Of a stretch of 64,000 nucleotides of DNA, positions 46,940 to 59,452 are shown piece after piece (position 1 is the first letter of the stretch; every line of letters starts with the position of its first letter). Source of the DNA: Dryocola sp. LX212 (GTDB lineage: Bacteria; Pseudomonadota; Gammaproteobacteria; Enterobacterales; Enterobacteriaceae); the NCBI GenBank assembly GCA_041504365.1, contig CP167917.1:4092001-4156000 (forward strand), in the 5' to 3' direction. Made by a program: the position numbers and the translations under genes. The notes below the pieces were generated by a model. It was not told the origin of the DNA, did not search any database, and worked only from the letters and a program-made list of their open reading frames with translations.

Positions 46940-47671
46940 TTAGCTGCGCTGACGCACCGCTTCGAACAAGCAGATGCCCGTTGCGACGGAGACATTCAGT
47001 GAAGAGACGGAACCTGCCATTGGAATGCTGATCAGCTCGTCGCAGTGCTCGCGAGTCAGACGGCGCATGCCCTCGCCTTCCGCACCCATCACCAGCGCCA
47101 TCGGACCGGTCATTTTGCTCTGGTACAGGGTGTGGTCTGCTTCGCCAGCGGTACCGACAATCCAGACGTTCTCTTCCTGCAGCATACGCATGGTACGAGC
47201 CAGGTTTGTCACGCGGATCAGCGGAACATTTTCTGCTGCGCCACAGGCTACTTTTTTCGCCGTTGCGTTCAGCATGGCGGAACGATCTTTCGGGACGATT
47301 ACCGCATGCACGCCAGCGGCATCTGCGCTACGCAGGCAGGCACCGAGATTATGGGGATCGGTAACGCCATCCAGGATCAGCAGGAAAGGCTTCTCGAGGC
47401 TGCCGATAAGCTCCGGCAGATCGTTTTCCTGATACTGACGCCCCGGCTTCACGCGGGCGATGATCCCCTGGTGTACCGCGCCTTCGGATTTCTCGTCGAG
47501 CCACTGGCGGTTTGCCACCTGTACCGGTACGCCCTGGGCTTCCAGCGCGTGGATCAGCGGCATCAGACGTTTGTCTTCACGGCCTTTAAGGATAAAAACT
47601 TCCTGAAAACGCTGCGGGGCGTTATCCAGAAGCGCCTGAACGGCGTGAATACCGTAAATCATTTCACTCAT
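46940..47671 (-). CDS. rlmB: 23S rRNA (guanosine-2'-O-)-methyltransferase RlmB
   Basis: 243 residues, equal to E. coli RlmB, a SPOUT-fold enzyme methylating G2251 of 23S rRNA. The N-terminal substrate-binding domain ([20 protein letters not shown]) is followed by motifs [39 protein letters not shown] and [20 protein letters not shown], which form the trefoil knot. The ATG at 47671 fits the family; the frame extends upstream through the REP region. Confidence 0.97.
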   Translation of the reverse strand: MSEMIYGIHAVQALLDNAPQRFQEVFILKGREDKRLMPLIHALEAQGVPVQVANRQWLDEKSEGAVHQGIIARVKPGRQYQENDLPELIGSLEKPFLLILDGVTDPHNLGACLRSADAAGVHAVIVPKDRSAMLNATAKKVACGAAENVPLIRVTNLARTMRMLQEENVWIVGTAGEADHTLYQSKMTGPMALVMGAEGEGMRRLTREHCDELISIPMAGSVSSLNVSVATGICLFEAVRQRS

Positions 47672-47718
47672 TGCTGTTACTCGTTTCAGACGCGATAGCG
47701 TCTGTATTGTTCTGTAAT

Positions 47719-47785
47719 CGCAGGGCGGATATGCCTGCGTCATCCGGTAAAACGGTGGATGACGCTTCGCTTATCCACCCTACGT
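47719..47785. repeat. REP pair (BIME-like) between rnr and rlmB
   Basis: GCAGGGCGGATATGCCTGCG and, inverted, CGTAGGGTGGATAAGCGAAG face each other across CATCCGGTAAAACGGTGGATG. It lies between co-directional genes rnr and rlmB, where it may tune the relative amount of downstream mRNA. Confidence 0.8.
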
Positions 47786-47788
47786 GGG

Positions 47789-50254
47789 CTAGCTCGTCTG
47801 ACCCGGCTGCTTTTTAGCAGCGCGCTTGGCTTTCGTGGCGGCGGCTATCTTACGGGTTTTGTCGGAAGGCGTTTTGGCTTTCTTCGCCTTCGGCTCGGCC
47901 GGCTTGTCAGCCTTCGCTTTCTTCGCTTTGGCTGGCCCTTTCTCTTTACGGAATGCGCTGTCCGGCTCGAAGTTTACGCGTTTGCCGCCCTGACGACGTT
48001 TTGGCCCGCCGCCGTTACCGCCCTTTTTGGCGCGGTCTTTGGCGGTTTTGCCTTCGCCACGCGGGGCGCGGGTGCTGGAAATCAGCGCGAAGTCTATTTT
48101 ACGCTCGTCCATATGAACAGCTTCAACACGCACTTCTACGCGATCGCCCAGACGGTAAGTCTGACCGCCGGATTCACCAATCAGGCGCTGCCCGATCTGG
48201 TCGAAGCGGTAGTAGTCGTTGTCCAGCGTCGAAACGTGGACCAGGCCGTCGATGAACAGATCGTCAAGACGGACAAAGAAGCCGAAGCCGGTCACGCTGG
48301 CGATGATACCGTTAAACGTCTGCCCAACCTGATCCTGCATAAAGTCACACTTCAGCCAGTCCGCTACGTCACGGGTGGCTTCATCCGCACGCCGTTCGGC
48401 CATGGAACAGTGCTGACCAAGCTGCAGCATCTCTTCCATGCTGTAATGCCAGCCGCCGGAATCCGTGCTGTTGCCCTTATGGCCCTGCTCTTTCGCCAGC
48501 AGATATTTAATGGCGCGGTGGAGCAACAGGTCCGGGTAACGGCGAATCGGCGAGGTGAAGTGCGCATAGGACTGCAGCGCCAGACCGAAGTGGCCACGGT
48601 TTTCCGGATCGTAAACCGCCTGCTTCATGGAGCGCAGCAGCATAGTTTGCAGCATTTCATGATCCGGGCGATCCGCGATGGACTGAAGCAAATCGGCGTA
48701 GTCGCGCGGTTCAGGCTTCTGCCCGCCCGGCAGCTCAAGCCCAAGCTCAGCCAGCACCGAACGGAACGCGGTGATCGCGTCGTTGCTCGGCCTGTCGTGA
48801 TCGCGGAACAGCGACGGTTCGTTGGCCTTTTCAACAAAGCGGGCCGCAGAGATATTCGCGAGGATCATGCACTCTTCAATCAGCTTGTGCGCGTCGTTAC
48901 GCACGGTCTGTTCCACGCGTTCGATACGGCGTTCAGCGTTGAAGATAAACTTCGCCTCTTCGCTTTCAAACGAGATACCTCCACGCTGGGCACGGGAGAC
49001 GTCCAGCACTTTGTAGAGGTTATGCAGCTCTTCGATGTGCTTAACCAGCGGCGCGTACTGTTCACGCAGCTCCTGGTCGCCCTGCAGCATATGCCACACT
49101 TTGGTGTAGGTCAGACGCGCATGGGAACTCATCACCGCTTCGTAGAACTTAGACCCGGTAAGGCGGCCCGTAGAAGAGATGGTCATCTCGCAGACCATGC
49201 ACAGACGGTCTACCTGCGGGTTAAGCGAGCAAAGGCCGTTGGACAGCACTTCCGGCAGCATCGGCACAACCTGCGACGGGAAATAAACGGACGTGCCACG
49301 GTTGCGAGCCTCGTTGTCCAGTGCGGTTGGCGGTCGAACGTAGTAGCTTACGTCGGCAATGGCAACCCACAGGCGCCAGCCGCCGCCGCGTTTTTTCTCG
49401 CAGAATACGGCGTCATCGAAGTCGCGGGCGTCTTCACCATCGATGGTGACCAGCGGCAGGTCGCGTAAGTCCACGCGGCCAACTTTAGCCTCTTCCGGCA
49501 CCTGTTCCTTGAGGGAAGCCACCTGGGCTTCTACTTCCGGCGGCCAGACATAAGGGATTTCGTGGGTGCGCAGGGCCATATCGACGGCCATGCCGGTGCC
49601 CATATTATCGCCCAGGATCTCCACGATTTTGCCGACGGCTTTAGTACGACGAGTAGGACGCTGGGTAAGTTCAACGACCACGACAAAGCCCATACGCGCG
49701 CCCATCACACCTTCCGGCGGGATAAGGATGTCGAAGCTCAGGCGGCTGTCGTCCGGCACCACGAAACTGATGCCGGCATCGGTGAAGTAACGTCCTACGA
49801 TTTGCGCGGTTCTTGGCTCCAGCACGCGAACAATACGCGCTTCACGGCGGCCTTTGCGGTCGGCACCCAGCGGCTGCGCCAGCACGATATCGCCGTGCAT
49901 GCACATTTTCATCTGTTCGGATGAAAGGTAGAGGTCGTCTTTACGGCCCTCTACGCGCAGGAAGCCGAAGCCATCACGGTGGCCGATGACCTTGCCCTTC
50001 AGTAAATCAAGGCGCTCCGGCAGCGCATAGCACTGGCGGCGGGTGAAGACCAGCTGCCCATCACGCTCCATGGCGCGCAGACGGCGGCGTAAGGCTTCAA
50101 TCTGCTCTTCGCCACTAATGTTCAGTTCTACAGCCAGTTCTTCACGGTTGGCTGGTTTTTCACGGTTGGTCAGGTGAGCGAGAATAAACTCCCGGCTTGG
50201 GATCGGGTTTTCGTATTTTTCGGCTTCTCGTTCCTGAAAAGGATCTTTTGACAT
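47789..50254 (-). CDS. rnr: Ribonuclease R
   Basis: 821-residue processive 3'-5' exoribonuclease (E. coli 813). N-terminal helix-turn-helix and cold-shock domains (about 20-230) precede the RNB catalytic domain with [19 protein letters not shown]. An S1 domain (about 640-725; [20 protein letters not shown]) and a Lys/Ala-rich tail follow. It degrades structured RNA and, with tmRNA, aberrant messages. The ATG at 50254 ([20 protein letters not shown]) matches the family. It is co-transcribed with nsrR, whose stop lies 38 bases upstream. Confidence 0.97.
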   Translation of the reverse strand: MSKDPFQEREAEKYENPIPSREFILAHLTNREKPANREELAVELNISGEEQIEALRRRLRAMERDGQLVFTRRQCYALPERLDLLKGKVIGHRDGFGFLRVEGRKDDLYLSSEQMKMCMHGDIVLAQPLGADRKGRREARIVRVLEPRTAQIVGRYFTDAGISFVVPDDSRLSFDILIPPEGVMGARMGFVVVVELTQRPTRRTKAVGKIVEILGDNMGTGMAVDMALRTHEIPYVWPPEVEAQVASLKEQVPEEAKVGRVDLRDLPLVTIDGEDARDFDDAVFCEKKRGGGWRLWVAIADVSYYVRPPTALDNEARNRGTSVYFPSQVVPMLPEVLSNGLCSLNPQVDRLCMVCEMTISSTGRLTGSKFYEAVMSSHARLTYTKVWHMLQGDQELREQYAPLVKHIEELHNLYKVLDVSRAQRGGISFESEEAKFIFNAERRIERVEQTVRNDAHKLIEECMILANISAARFVEKANEPSLFRDHDRPSNDAITAFRSVLAELGLELPGGQKPEPRDYADLLQSIADRPDHEMLQTMLLRSMKQAVYDPENRGHFGLALQSYAHFTSPIRRYPDLLLHRAIKYLLAKEQGHKGNSTDSGGWHYSMEEMLQLGQHCSMAERRADEATRDVADWLKCDFMQDQVGQTFNGIIASVTGFGFFVRLDDLFIDGLVHVSTLDNDYYRFDQIGQRLIGESGGQTYRLGDRVEVRVEAVHMDERKIDFALISSTRAPRGEGKTAKDRAKKGGNGGGPKRRQGGKRVNFEPDSAFRKEKGPAKAKKAKADKPAEPKAKKAKTPSDKTRKIAAATKAKRAAKKQPGQTS

Positions 50255-50292
50255 TGCGGTTCCTCCGTTGTCATCCGCAGACAGAGTAGCGA

Positions 50293-50718
50293 TCACTCCA
50301 CCAGCAGTAATTTGTAGAGCGGTTGGTTTTGGTCCACCAGTTCGGCCAGCGTGTGTTTATCCAGCTCTGTCAGAAAGCTCTGCACCGCCTGGGCCAGCGC
50401 CTGTTTCAGGCGACATGCGGGGGTGATATGACAAAACTCACTGCTACAGTTCACCAAAGAAAGCGGTTCCAGCTCACGCACTACATCGCCCACGCGAATG
50501 GTATTCGCAGGCTTGCCGAGGCGAATGCCGCCGTTTTTGCCGCGTACCGCTGTTACGTAGCCAGCACGACTGAGTTGATTGATGATTTTCACCATATGAT
50601 TACGGGAGACGCCATATACGTCAGTCACTTCCGAAATGCTGGTCATCTTGCCTTCGGGCAAAGACGCCATGTAAATCAAAGCACGTAAACCGTAATCAGT
50701 AAAACTCGTTAACTGCAC
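50293..50718 (-). CDS. nsrR: Nitric-oxide-sensing repressor NsrR
   Basis: 141 residues, equal to E. coli NsrR, of the Rrf2 family. An N-terminal winged helix ([40 protein letters not shown]) is followed by the [Fe-S] cluster cysteines Cys91, Cys96 and Cys102 in [13 protein letters not shown]. The start is GTG at 50718, five bases after AGAGGT; the frame continues upstream to 50751 without a family match. Nitric oxide disrupts the cluster and releases repression of genes such as ytfE, whose operator is at 29877. Confidence 0.97.
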   Translation of the reverse strand: MQLTSFTDYGLRALIYMASLPEGKMTSISEVTDVYGVSRNHMVKIINQLSRAGYVTAVRGKNGGIRLGKPANTIRVGDVVRELEPLSLVNCSSEFCHITPACRLKQALAQAVQSFLTELDKHTLAELVDQNQPLYKLLLVE

Positions 50719-50847
50719 ATCAACCTCTGGGGTGGGAGGGGAAACGCTCATCGCCCGTCTGGCGATATATTGATGATAAACCAGCCATATCTTTGGCGGC
50801 TAATTTATTTGTTCGGGGAAGGTAAAAAAAGCGGCGAGAGAAGGAGC

Positions 50848-50878
50848 TAAACGGGGTGTGAAGGCCACACCCCGTATC
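50848..50878 (-). terminator. Terminator of purA
   Basis: Stem ACGGGGTGTG / CACACCCCGT with a five-base loop, starting a few bases after the purA stop; only a short T run (TTTA) follows on the minus strand. Confidence 0.7.
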
Positions 50879-50882
50879 CAGA

Positions 50883-52184
<1,302 letters not shown>

Positions 52185-52187
52185 TCA

Positions 52188-52203
52188 AAATCACCGTTTG
52201 CTT
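52188..52203 (-). promoter_or_regulatory. PurR box candidate upstream of purA
   Basis: On the minus strand AAGCAAACGGTGATTT has a strong left half-site GCAAACG of the PurR consensus ACGCAAACGTTTGCGT and a weak right half. It lies 7-22 bases before the purA ATG. PurR control of purA is known in E. coli. Confidence 0.5.
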
Positions 52204-52283
52204 AAAAAAGGATTCTACCACCGGTTTCGACGATGATCAGCCCTTTTAGTCCACAAAATAGCAATCAGTAAGTTTGAGGGGGT

Positions 52284-52481
52284 TTAGCCGCCCACATGAC
52301 TCAACATGTAGTAGATAACGACGCCCGCAACCACAAGACCGCCGCCAAAACGACGCAGCGTATTATCAGGAAGCTGAATAAGTGCGGCGATCATTTTGCG
52401 CCACGTGCGCGGATAGAGCATGGGGCCCAGCCCTTCGAGAACCAAAACCAGCGCCAGCGCAATCCAGATTGTTGAGTTCAT
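52284..52481 (-). CDS. yjeT: DUF2065 inner-membrane protein YjeT
   Basis: 65 residues with two membrane helices (about 4-20, ending LVLEGLGPMLYPRTW; and about 44-60, RRFGGGLVVAGVVIYYMLSH). It is a conserved neighbour of hflC in enterics; function unknown. The ATG at 52481 follows CAGGGACAACT, itself just after the hflC terminator. Confidence 0.93.
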   Translation of the reverse strand: MNSTIWIALALVLVLEGLGPMLYPRTWRKMIAALIQLPDNTLRRFGGGLVVAGVVIYYMLSHVGG

Positions 52482-52499
52482 AGTTGTCCCTGAAACGGA

Positions 52500-52530
52500 T
52501 AAAAAAAGAGCCGGTAAGACCGGCTCTTCT
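52500..52530 (-). terminator. Terminator of the hfl operon after hflC
   Basis: On the minus strand the stem AGAGCCGGT / ACCGGCTCT with loop CTT is followed by seven T, 20 bases after the hflC stop and before yjeT. Confidence 0.92.
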
Positions 52531-52549
52531 AAAGTCAAAGCTGTCGATA

Positions 52550-53554
52550 TTAACGTGTGCTGTTAGCCGGCGTCTTCATGTAGCGGAAGAAATCGCTGTC
52601 CGGGCTGAGCACCATCACGTCCTGACCGGACTTGAAGCTCGCCTCGTAAGCACGCAGGCTACGGATAAAGGCGTAGAAGTCTGGATCCTGGCTGAACGCA
52701 TCGGCAAACAGCTTAGCGGCTTCGGCATCCCCTTCACCACGGCTGATACGGCCCTGACGTTCGGCTTCTGCCAGCGTACGAGTCACCTCGTAGTCCGCAG
52801 TTGCACGCAGCTTCTCAGCTTCTTCCTGACCCTGTGAACGGTGACGACGCGCTACCGCTTCACGCTCGGCGCGCATACGGTTGTAGATTGCGTCAGACAC
52901 TTCCGCAGGCAGGTTGATCTGCTTGATACGCACGTCAACAACTTCGATACCCAGCGCGGCCATACTGTTCGGGTTAACAACCGGGACTTTACCGTTCGTT
53001 TCCTTCGTAATACGCGCAGCCGCAGAAGCGATTGCATCATCCGCTGCAGGAGTAGCGACTTCATCTTCAGTGCCCGCAGAACCAGAGTTCAGCGCATCGC
53101 GCACGTCCAGAGTCAGACGACCACGGGAGTCGGTCACGATGTCTTTCACATCCAGTCGACCGATTTCAGAACGCAGACGGTCACTGAACTTACGCTTTAA
53201 CAGCACTTCGGCCTGAGAAGTATCGCCGCCGCCCGTTGCCAGGTAGTAGCGGCTGAAGTCGCTGATGCGCCATTTGATATAGGAATCAACGATCAGGTCT
53301 TTCTTCTCTTTGGTGACGAAGCGGTCTGCCTGGTTGTCCATGGTCTGAATGCGAGCATCAAGGGTTTTCACCGACTCGATAAACGGCACCTTAAAGTGCA
53401 GGCCCGGCTCGTAAACCACCGGCTTGTTCTCATCATCACGCAGAACTTTGCCAAAACGTAACGTTATCCCACGCTCGCCTTCGTGAACCACGAAGACCGA
53501 GGTGAAGAGCACCACCAGCACGATGATGATTAAAGCAATGACTGACTTACGCAT
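52550..53554 (-). CDS. hflC: FtsH modulator HflC
   Basis: 334 residues (E. coli 334), of the SPFH/prohibitin family. An N-terminal signal anchor (about 4-22) is followed by a periplasmic SPFH domain (EGERGITLRFGKVLRDDENK) and a long helical region rich in Glu/Arg/Ala. It forms the HflKC cage around FtsH in the inner membrane. It starts two bases after hflK. Confidence 0.97.
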   Translation of the reverse strand: MRKSVIALIIIVLVVLFTSVFVVHEGERGITLRFGKVLRDDENKPVVYEPGLHFKVPFIESVKTLDARIQTMDNQADRFVTKEKKDLIVDSYIKWRISDFSRYYLATGGGDTSQAEVLLKRKFSDRLRSEIGRLDVKDIVTDSRGRLTLDVRDALNSGSAGTEDEVATPAADDAIASAAARITKETNGKVPVVNPNSMAALGIEVVDVRIKQINLPAEVSDAIYNRMRAEREAVARRHRSQGQEEAEKLRATADYEVTRTLAEAERQGRISRGEGDAEAAKLFADAFSQDPDFYAFIRSLRAYEASFKSGQDVMVLSPDSDFFRYMKTPANSTR

Positions 53555-53556
53555 CG

Positions 53557-54810
53557 TTATTCACTCCCTACGCGCTGGTTATCAGTGCGCTGTGCGTCGG
53601 CACGGCGCTGATCCATGATATCGCCTCGGCTAGTCGAGGACGGGGTGCCAGTGCTGCTGGAAGAGCTTGATGCCGGTGGCAGACGCAACAGGTTGCTGGC
53701 GCCACTGTTATCGCTCTTCTGGGCAGGCTGCGAGCTCCCTTTCAGCATCTGGTCGAGTGGCAGAACCATCAGGTTGCCACCCTTATCGTTAACCAGCACT
53801 TTGCGGGTATGGCTCAGCACTTTTTCCATGGTTTCGATATACAGACGCTCACGGGTGATTTCCGGTGCGGCCTTATACTCCGGCAGCATCTTCGCGAAGC
53901 GGGCAACTTCACCCTGCGCTTCTAACACGGTCTGTGTTTTGTAGGCGCGAGCTTCTTCGAGGATACGCTGTGCCTGACCGTTGGCACGCGGCTGAACTTC
54001 GTTGGTGTAAGCTTCCGCTTCACGGATGTACTGCTGCTCGTTTTCACGTGCGGCAATAGCATCATCGAAGGAGGCCTTCACTTCTTCCGGCGGACGTGCC
54101 GTCTGGAAGTTAACGTCCAGCAGGGTGATCCCCATGTTGTACGGACGAATGGTCTCCTCCAGCTCGCGCTGGGTATCGGTACGAATAATGGTACGACCCT
54201 CGGTAAGGATCTTATCCATGGTGTACTTACCGATAACGCCACGCAGCGCACTGTCCGTTGCCTGACGCAGGCTGTCATCAGCGCTGGTCACGCTGTACAG
54301 ATAGCGTTCTGGATCGGTTACGCGGTACTGCACGTTCATCTCAACGCGCACGACGTTTTCATCGGAAGTCAGCATGACGCCCGATGCGGCTAATTCACGT
54401 ACGGACTCGACGTTAACGGCGCGAACGCTGTCAATGAAGGTCGGTTTCCAGTTCAGACCTGGCTCAACCAGATGGCTGAATTTACCAAAACGCGTTACAA
54501 CGCCGCGCTCGGCTTCTTTAATGGTGTAGAACCCGGTAGCTGCCCAGATGATCACCGCAGCAACGGCCACGATGCCAATCACACGCCCGCCAATCTGCGG
54601 ACGTGGGGTCTGTGCAGAACCGCCGCCGGTGCCGCCGCTTTTGCCGCCGCCCAGCCCACCCAGTTTTTTACTTAATTTTCGGAAGATATCATCCAGATCG
54701 GGTGGCCCCTTATCGCGCCCTCCCTTATTACCCCCAGAGTCGCCGCCAGGTTTGCTGCTTCCCCACGGGTCGCGGTCCTGTCCGTTATTACCGGGCTGAT
54801 TCCACGCCAT
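53557..54810 (-). CDS. hflK: FtsH modulator HflK
   Basis: 417 residues (E. coli 419). A Gly/Pro/Asp-rich cytoplasmic N-terminus (about 1-75) precedes a membrane helix (about 78-98, GIVAVAAVIIWAATGFYTIK). The SPFH domain (EAERGVVTRFGKFSHLVEPG) and a helical domain follow, with a Ser/Thr-rich C-terminus. Partner of HflC. The ATG at 54810 (MAWNQPGNNGQDRDPWGSS) fits the family; the frame extends another 27 codons upstream. Confidence 0.97.
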   Translation of the reverse strand: MAWNQPGNNGQDRDPWGSSKPGGDSGGNKGGRDKGPPDLDDIFRKLSKKLGGLGGGKSGGTGGGSAQTPRPQIGGRVIGIVAVAAVIIWAATGFYTIKEAERGVVTRFGKFSHLVEPGLNWKPTFIDSVRAVNVESVRELAASGVMLTSDENVVRVEMNVQYRVTDPERYLYSVTSADDSLRQATDSALRGVIGKYTMDKILTEGRTIIRTDTQRELEETIRPYNMGITLLDVNFQTARPPEEVKASFDDAIAARENEQQYIREAEAYTNEVQPRANGQAQRILEEARAYKTQTVLEAQGEVARFAKMLPEYKAAPEITRERLYIETMEKVLSHTRKVLVNDKGGNLMVLPLDQMLKGSSQPAQKSDNSGASNLLRLPPASSSSSSTGTPSSTSRGDIMDQRRADAQRTDNQRVGSE

Positions 54811-54883
54811 GTTTATGCTCCATATGTATTGTGCGGTGATATCCCCCGAGGGGGAAAAAGTCTTCAGGACAAACACACTCCGG

Positions 54884-56164
54884 TCAAACAATGTAATCCA
54901 TTAGAGCCGGCTCTTGTTTACAAAGGCGACGCCAGTCAACGATAGGCATACGTACCTGCAAGCCCACGCTACCGTCATCCTCGGTCCACTCTTTTTCTAT
55001 TGCCTGAAGCTGATAAAACCGGCTCCGAAGTCGCCCAGCCTGGGGGGGTAAGCACAACGTATGCTGCGCAATTTCACCAGATAAACGTTCTGTCAAAGCC
55101 TGGAAAAGCAGGGGAACACCGGCACCCGTCTGAGCAGAAAGCCAGACGCGTATCGGGACGTTCTCATCGTTTCTGTCGATACGTGGCTCAAATTCATCCA
55201 GCGCATCGATTTTGTTCATTACCAGCAGGGTTGGGATCTCATCGGCCTCGATCTCTTCTAAAACGGTATCTACGGCGGCGATGTTTTCCTGGATCCGAAG
55301 ATCCGATGCGTCAATCACGTGTAACAGCAGCGTGGCCTGTCGCGTCTCCTGCAAAGTAGCTTTAAACGCCGCCACCAGATCGTGTGGCAAATGACGAATA
55401 AAGCCGACCGTATCCGCCAGCACGGTTTCCCCAACGTCTGCGATGTCAATTCTGCGCAGGGTCGGATCCAGCGTGGCGAACAGCTGATCTGCGGCATAAA
55501 CGTCAGCCGCGGTAATCTGGTTAAAAAGAGTGGATTTACCGGCGTTGGTGTAGCCCACCAGTGAGACCGTTGGCACATCAGCCTTTGCTCGCGACCGCCT
55601 GCCCTGCTCACGTTGTTTTTCGACTCGTTGTAAGCGTGAGAGGATCTGCATGATGCGGTTACGCAGCAGCCGACGGTCCGTTTCAAGCTGAGTTTCGCCA
55701 GGGCCGCGTAAACCAATCCCGCCTTTCTGACGTTCAAGGTGGGTCCAGCCGCGAACCAGTCGGGTTGCCAGATGGCGCAACTGTGCCAGCTCAACCTGCA
55801 GCTTACCTTCGTGGGTACGCGCACGTTGGGCAAAGATATCTAAAATCAGGCCTGTTCTGTCGATAACCCGACACTCGCACAGGGCTTCAAGGTTACGTTC
55901 TTGTGCCGGGGACAACGCATGATCAAATAGCACGACCGAGGCCCCAGATGACTTAACTGCTTCGGCAATTTCTACCGCTTTGCCTTCACCAACAAAATAC
56001 TTGGGATGCGGCGATTTGCGACTACCGGTAACCACCTGCAGCGCTTCGACTCCGGCTGAAGAGACCAGGGATTCAAACTCCGCCAGGTCTTCCATATCTT
56101 TGTCTTGCGAAAAGTAGATGTGTACCAGCACCGCCTGCTCACCAGCGTCATAACGGTCAAACAA
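54884..56164 (-). CDS. hflX: Ribosome-associated GTPase HflX
   Basis: 426 residues (E. coli 426). An N-terminal HflX domain (about 1-190, with GETQLETDRRLLRNRIMQIL) is followed by a G domain with GYTNAGKSTLFN (P-loop), DTVGFIRHLPHDLV (G3) and VMNKIDALD (G4). It splits stalled 70S ribosomes under stress. It lies between hfq and hflK, as in E. coli. Confidence 0.97.
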   Translation of the reverse strand: MFDRYDAGEQAVLVHIYFSQDKDMEDLAEFESLVSSAGVEALQVVTGSRKSPHPKYFVGEGKAVEIAEAVKSSGASVVLFDHALSPAQERNLEALCECRVIDRTGLILDIFAQRARTHEGKLQVELAQLRHLATRLVRGWTHLERQKGGIGLRGPGETQLETDRRLLRNRIMQILSRLQRVEKQREQGRRSRAKADVPTVSLVGYTNAGKSTLFNQITAADVYAADQLFATLDPTLRRIDIADVGETVLADTVGFIRHLPHDLVAAFKATLQETRQATLLLHVIDASDLRIQENIAAVDTVLEEIEADEIPTLLVMNKIDALDEFEPRIDRNDENVPIRVWLSAQTGAGVPLLFQALTERLSGEIAQHTLCLPPQAGRLRSRFYQLQAIEKEWTEDDGSVGLQVRMPIVDWRRLCKQEPALMDYIV

Positions 56165-56239
56165 GCGTATAACCTCTCAAAAAAATCAGCGGGGAACGCA
56201 GATTCTCTGGTCCCCCGACTTGGAAAACAGCAGGAAGCC

Positions 56240-56551
56240 TTATTCAGCGTCTTCGCTGTCTTGTTGCGGCGCAGCACCCTGCGCGCTGCCACCTTGATGG
56301 TAGTTGCTGCCAGAACCGCCAGTACCGGTGTTATTACTATGATGAGATACCGGACGAGACGGAACAACAGTTGAAATCGCGTGCTTATAGACCATCTGGC
56401 TGACCGTGTTTTTCAACAGGATCACAAACTGATCAAAAGACTCGATCTGCCCTTGCAGCTTAATACCATTCACCAAATAAATAGAAACCGGAACACGTTC
56501 CCGACGCAATGCGTTCAGAAACGGATCTTGTAAAGATTGCCCCTTAGCCAT
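56240..56551 (-). CDS. hfq: RNA chaperone Hfq
   Basis: 103 residues (E. coli 102). The Sm core (residues 1-65: [20 protein letters not shown] through [13 protein letters not shown]) is invariant. The variable C-terminal tail is rich in Gly/Ser/Gln and ends in an acidic DSEDAE tip. It forms a hexamer that pairs small RNAs with mRNAs. Confidence 0.99.
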   Translation of the reverse strand: MAKGQSLQDPFLNALRRERVPVSIYLVNGIKLQGQIESFDQFVILLKNTVSQMVYKHAISTVVPSRPVSHHSNNTGTGGSGSNYHQGGSAQGAAPQQDSEDAE

Positions 56552-56653
56552 TCTATCTTTTCCTTATATGTTTGTTGTTTGTAACTCAAGAACCCTGCGG
56601 CTCTGAAAAACTGCGTAAAAATTTGCGCACGATGTCGATTCAATTGTACACAT

Positions 56654-57601
56654 TCATTGATGCTTCGCACTAACAACCTGTAATACTTCATTGCGCGCCT
56701 GGTCTGGATTTGCCCTGTCTAACCAGTGAACGCCATCCCATCCTCGCAACCAGGTCATCTGGCGCTTAGCCAATTGTCTCGTCGCGCAAATACCTCGATA
56801 AACCATCTCCTCGTGTGAAATGTCTCCCGCCAGATATGACCACATCTGCCGGTAGCCCACACAACGAATGGATGGCATCTCCGTATGCAAATCTCCGCGG
56901 GCGAAAAGAGCCCGCACTTCTGCTTCAAAATCTGAAGCTAACATCTGATGAAAACGCTGCTCAATTCGCTGATGGAGCAGTTCACGGCTCGCCGGGGCGA
57001 TGGCGAACTGATGCACCTGATACGGCAGAGCCTCTCCTGACGTTTGCGTCAGTTCCGTTAAAGTTTTACCCGAAATGAAAAAAACTTCCAGTGCCCGGGA
57101 AAGCCTTTGCGGATCATTTGGATGAATCCGTGCTCCGGCAACGGGGTCGATGTCGACCAGGTGACGATGCAACGCGTCCCATCCTAGCTCTGCTGCCTGT
57201 TGTTCTATCCTTGCCCGAACCTCGGGATCCGCCGCAGGCAGCGGCGAAAGCCCCTCGAGTAATGCTTTGAAATAAAGCATTGTTCCCCCCACTAACAGGG
57301 GGATACGGCCTGAAGCGGTAATCTCGGCCATCTCGGCCAGCGCGTCGCGACGGAAGTCCGCGGCGGAATACGCCTGTGCCGGGTCGAGGATATCGAGCAG
57401 ACGGTGCGGTGCCAGGGCGAGTTCTTCCGCCGTCGGCTTCGCCGTTCCGATGTCCATTCCCTGATAGATAAGGGCCGAATCGACACTTATCAACTCTACC
57501 GGCAGCGTTTTACGCAAGTTTATGGCTAATGCCGTCTTACCGGAGGCCGTTGGCCCCATCAAAAATATCGCCTTCGGCAGGCTTTTCGTCGCTTCAGTCA
57601 T
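56654..57601 (-). CDS. miaA: tRNA dimethylallyltransferase MiaA
   Basis: 315 residues (E. coli 316). It adds the isopentenyl group to A37 of tRNAs reading codons that begin with U. P-loop [35 protein letters not shown] and the C-terminal [16 protein letters not shown] and [15 protein letters not shown] blocks are present. The start overlaps the mutL stop by eight bases. Confidence 0.98.
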   Translation of the reverse strand: MTEATKSLPKAIFLMGPTASGKTALAINLRKTLPVELISVDSALIYQGMDIGTAKPTAEELALAPHRLLDILDPAQAYSAADFRRDALAEMAEITASGRIPLLVGGTMLYFKALLEGLSPLPAADPEVRARIEQQAAELGWDALHRHLVDIDPVAGARIHPNDPQRLSRALEVFFISGKTLTELTQTSGEALPYQVHQFAIAPASRELLHQRIEQRFHQMLASDFEAEVRALFARGDLHTEMPSIRCVGYRQMWSYLAGDISHEEMVYRGICATRQLAKRQMTWLRGWDGVHWLDRANPDQARNEVLQVVSAKHQ

Positions 57602-59444
57602 GTTTCAGAGCGTTCATCGCCAGAGTTAAATCAACAGGTTGTAACAAACCGCCGGGTGGATTTCGCACCAGCTGCGGGCAAAGACGCTCAACATCTGCAA
57701 GCAAAGCAATGGCCTGTGCCTGATTCCACTGTTCGTGTTCGGCGGTCAAATGACGGGCAAACCAGTGGGCAATTTGTGTTGCGGTTATCTCTGCCTGTTG
57801 CGCCAGGTATCCTGGCAGTTCATGAATCAAGATTTGTAAATTTTGTTTACGCAAAGGTAAAGGTACGGTGCGAATAACGATTTGTTTCGCCTCTGCTGTA
57901 AATTCGATGCCCATACTGAGCAATAACGGTTGATAACTCACCAACACATCCAGTTCTTCTTTGCTGACTTTCATACGCACCGGGATCAGCAGCGGCTGCG
58001 CGCGAACGCCTTCGCTGCCGGGAATCAGCTGCGCCTGTTTAAGCCAGCGATCCGCCACGCTCAAAGAGAGCAGCATAAGCTTGCCTTCTCTCTCCAGCAG
58101 CGCGTATTCAGGCTGAACGACGGTTAAAACGCGTCCAAAGCTTTGGCTGTGCCCTTCCAGCGCGTCCGGCTCCTCTGCGCGGATAGCGACAGGGGGAACC
58201 GTTGGCGTATCCAGCAGCTCGCGATATAACGCTCCCTGCTGCTTCTGGTAGCCCTGTGCCGCGTTCGGCCATAAAGGCTGCCTTTGCGTTCCACCAGCAC
58301 CACCAGACGAGCGAGGAGCCGATTCTCGGGCAGCAGAAGGGGCTGGCGTAGAAAACTGATTGCGCCCGGATGCCACGCGATTTTCTGGCTGCCAGCGCTC
58401 CTGCTTTACCTCCACAGGCGTCTCTTCCTGCAACAGGCTATTTTCACTTTGCTGCTGAAGAACGGTCAGCACGCCCTGATAGATAAAATCATGCACCAGC
58501 CGCGACTGATGAAAGCGCACTTCATGCTTCGCCGGATGAACGTTGACGTCCACCTGATGCGGATCGATTTCGAGATAGAGCACAAACGCGGGCTGCTCGG
58601 AGCCAAGCTTATCTTCGCAGGCCTGTCGAATTGCATGGGTGATCAGACGGTCGCGCATCATGCGCCCGTTCACATAGCAGTACTGGATTTCGGCCAGTGC
58701 AGACGTTGTGCCGGACGGTTCCGCTACCCAGCCGCGCAGGGCCAGATCGCCATGCTGCCATTCGATTTCCAGCGCCTGCTCAAGAAACTGCGTACCGCAG
58801 ATAGCCCCAAGACGCTTAGTGCGCGGCGCACCCTCCTGCACGGCACGGTACTGGCGCACCATTTTGCCGTTGTGGCTGAGGTTAATAGAGACGTCGAACC
58901 GCGCCAGCGCGATGCGCCGGACAATTTCATCGATATGGTTAAATTCTGTTTTCTCGGTGCGCATGAACTTGCGGCGAGCAGGCGTGTTGTAGAAGAGATC
59001 CAGGACTTCCAGCGTAGTCCCGACCGGGTGCGCGGCAGGTTTTACCGTTACCGCCTGGTCGCGCCCTTCGGCGTATGCCTGCCAAGCTTCGTTCTGTTCT
59101 TCCGTGCGGGAAGTCAGCGTGAGGCGGGCCACTGAACTGATACTTGCCAGCGCTTCGCCGCGAAAACCGAGGCTGATAATCGCCTCAAGGTCGTCGAGGC
59201 AGGCAATCTTGCTGGTGGCATGACGGGCCAGCGCCAGCGCCAGCTCGTCTTTTTTGATCCCGCAGCCATTGTCGCGGATGCGAATCATCTTCGCGCCGCC
59301 GCGTTCAATGTCGATGTCGATGCGAGTGGCACCGGCATCCAGGCTGTTTTCGATAAGCTCCTTCACCACCGACGCTGGGCGCTCAACCACTTCGCCTGCG
59401 GCAATCTGGTTCGCAAGCTGGGGAGGCAGAACCTGGATCGGCAT
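57594..59444 (-). CDS. mutL: DNA mismatch repair protein MutL
   Basis: 616 residues (E. coli 615). The N-terminal GHKL ATPase has [31 protein letters not shown] and [16 protein letters not shown]. The C-terminal dimerisation domain (about 430-616) lacks the endonuclease DQHAAxER motif, as in methyl-directed (MutH-using) enterics. A proline/serine-rich linker lies between. Confidence 0.98.
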   Translation of the reverse strand: MPIQVLPPQLANQIAAGEVVERPASVVKELIENSLDAGATRIDIDIERGGAKMIRIRDNGCGIKKDELALALARHATSKIACLDDLEAIISLGFRGEALASISSVARLTLTSRTEEQNEAWQAYAEGRDQAVTVKPAAHPVGTTLEVLDLFYNTPARRKFMRTEKTEFNHIDEIVRRIALARFDVSINLSHNGKMVRQYRAVQEGAPRTKRLGAICGTQFLEQALEIEWQHGDLALRGWVAEPSGTTSALAEIQYCYVNGRMMRDRLITHAIRQACEDKLGSEQPAFVLYLEIDPHQVDVNVHPAKHEVRFHQSRLVHDFIYQGVLTVLQQQSENSLLQEETPVEVKQERWQPENRVASGRNQFSTPAPSAARESAPRSSGGAGGTQRQPLWPNAAQGYQKQQGALYRELLDTPTVPPVAIRAEEPDALEGHSQSFGRVLTVVQPEYALLEREGKLMLLSLSVADRWLKQAQLIPGSEGVRAQPLLIPVRMKVSKEELDVLVSYQPLLLSMGIEFTAEAKQIVIRTVPLPLRKQNLQILIHELPGYLAQQAEITATQIAHWFARHLTAEHEQWNQAQAIALLADVERLCPQLVRNPPGGLLQPVDLTLAMNALKHD

Positions 59445-59452
59445 AGAATTCC

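Noticed and set aside
47759-49468. Plus-strand 569-codon open frame
   Set aside because: Antisense to rnr, which is intact with all catalytic motifs; the translation has no domain pattern.
54884-54891. Apparent overlap of hflK with hflX
   Set aside because: Arises only if hflK starts at 54891; the conserved start at 54810 removes the overlap.
58284-59135. Plus-strand 283-codon open frame
   Set aside because: Antisense to mutL; no recognisable motif.
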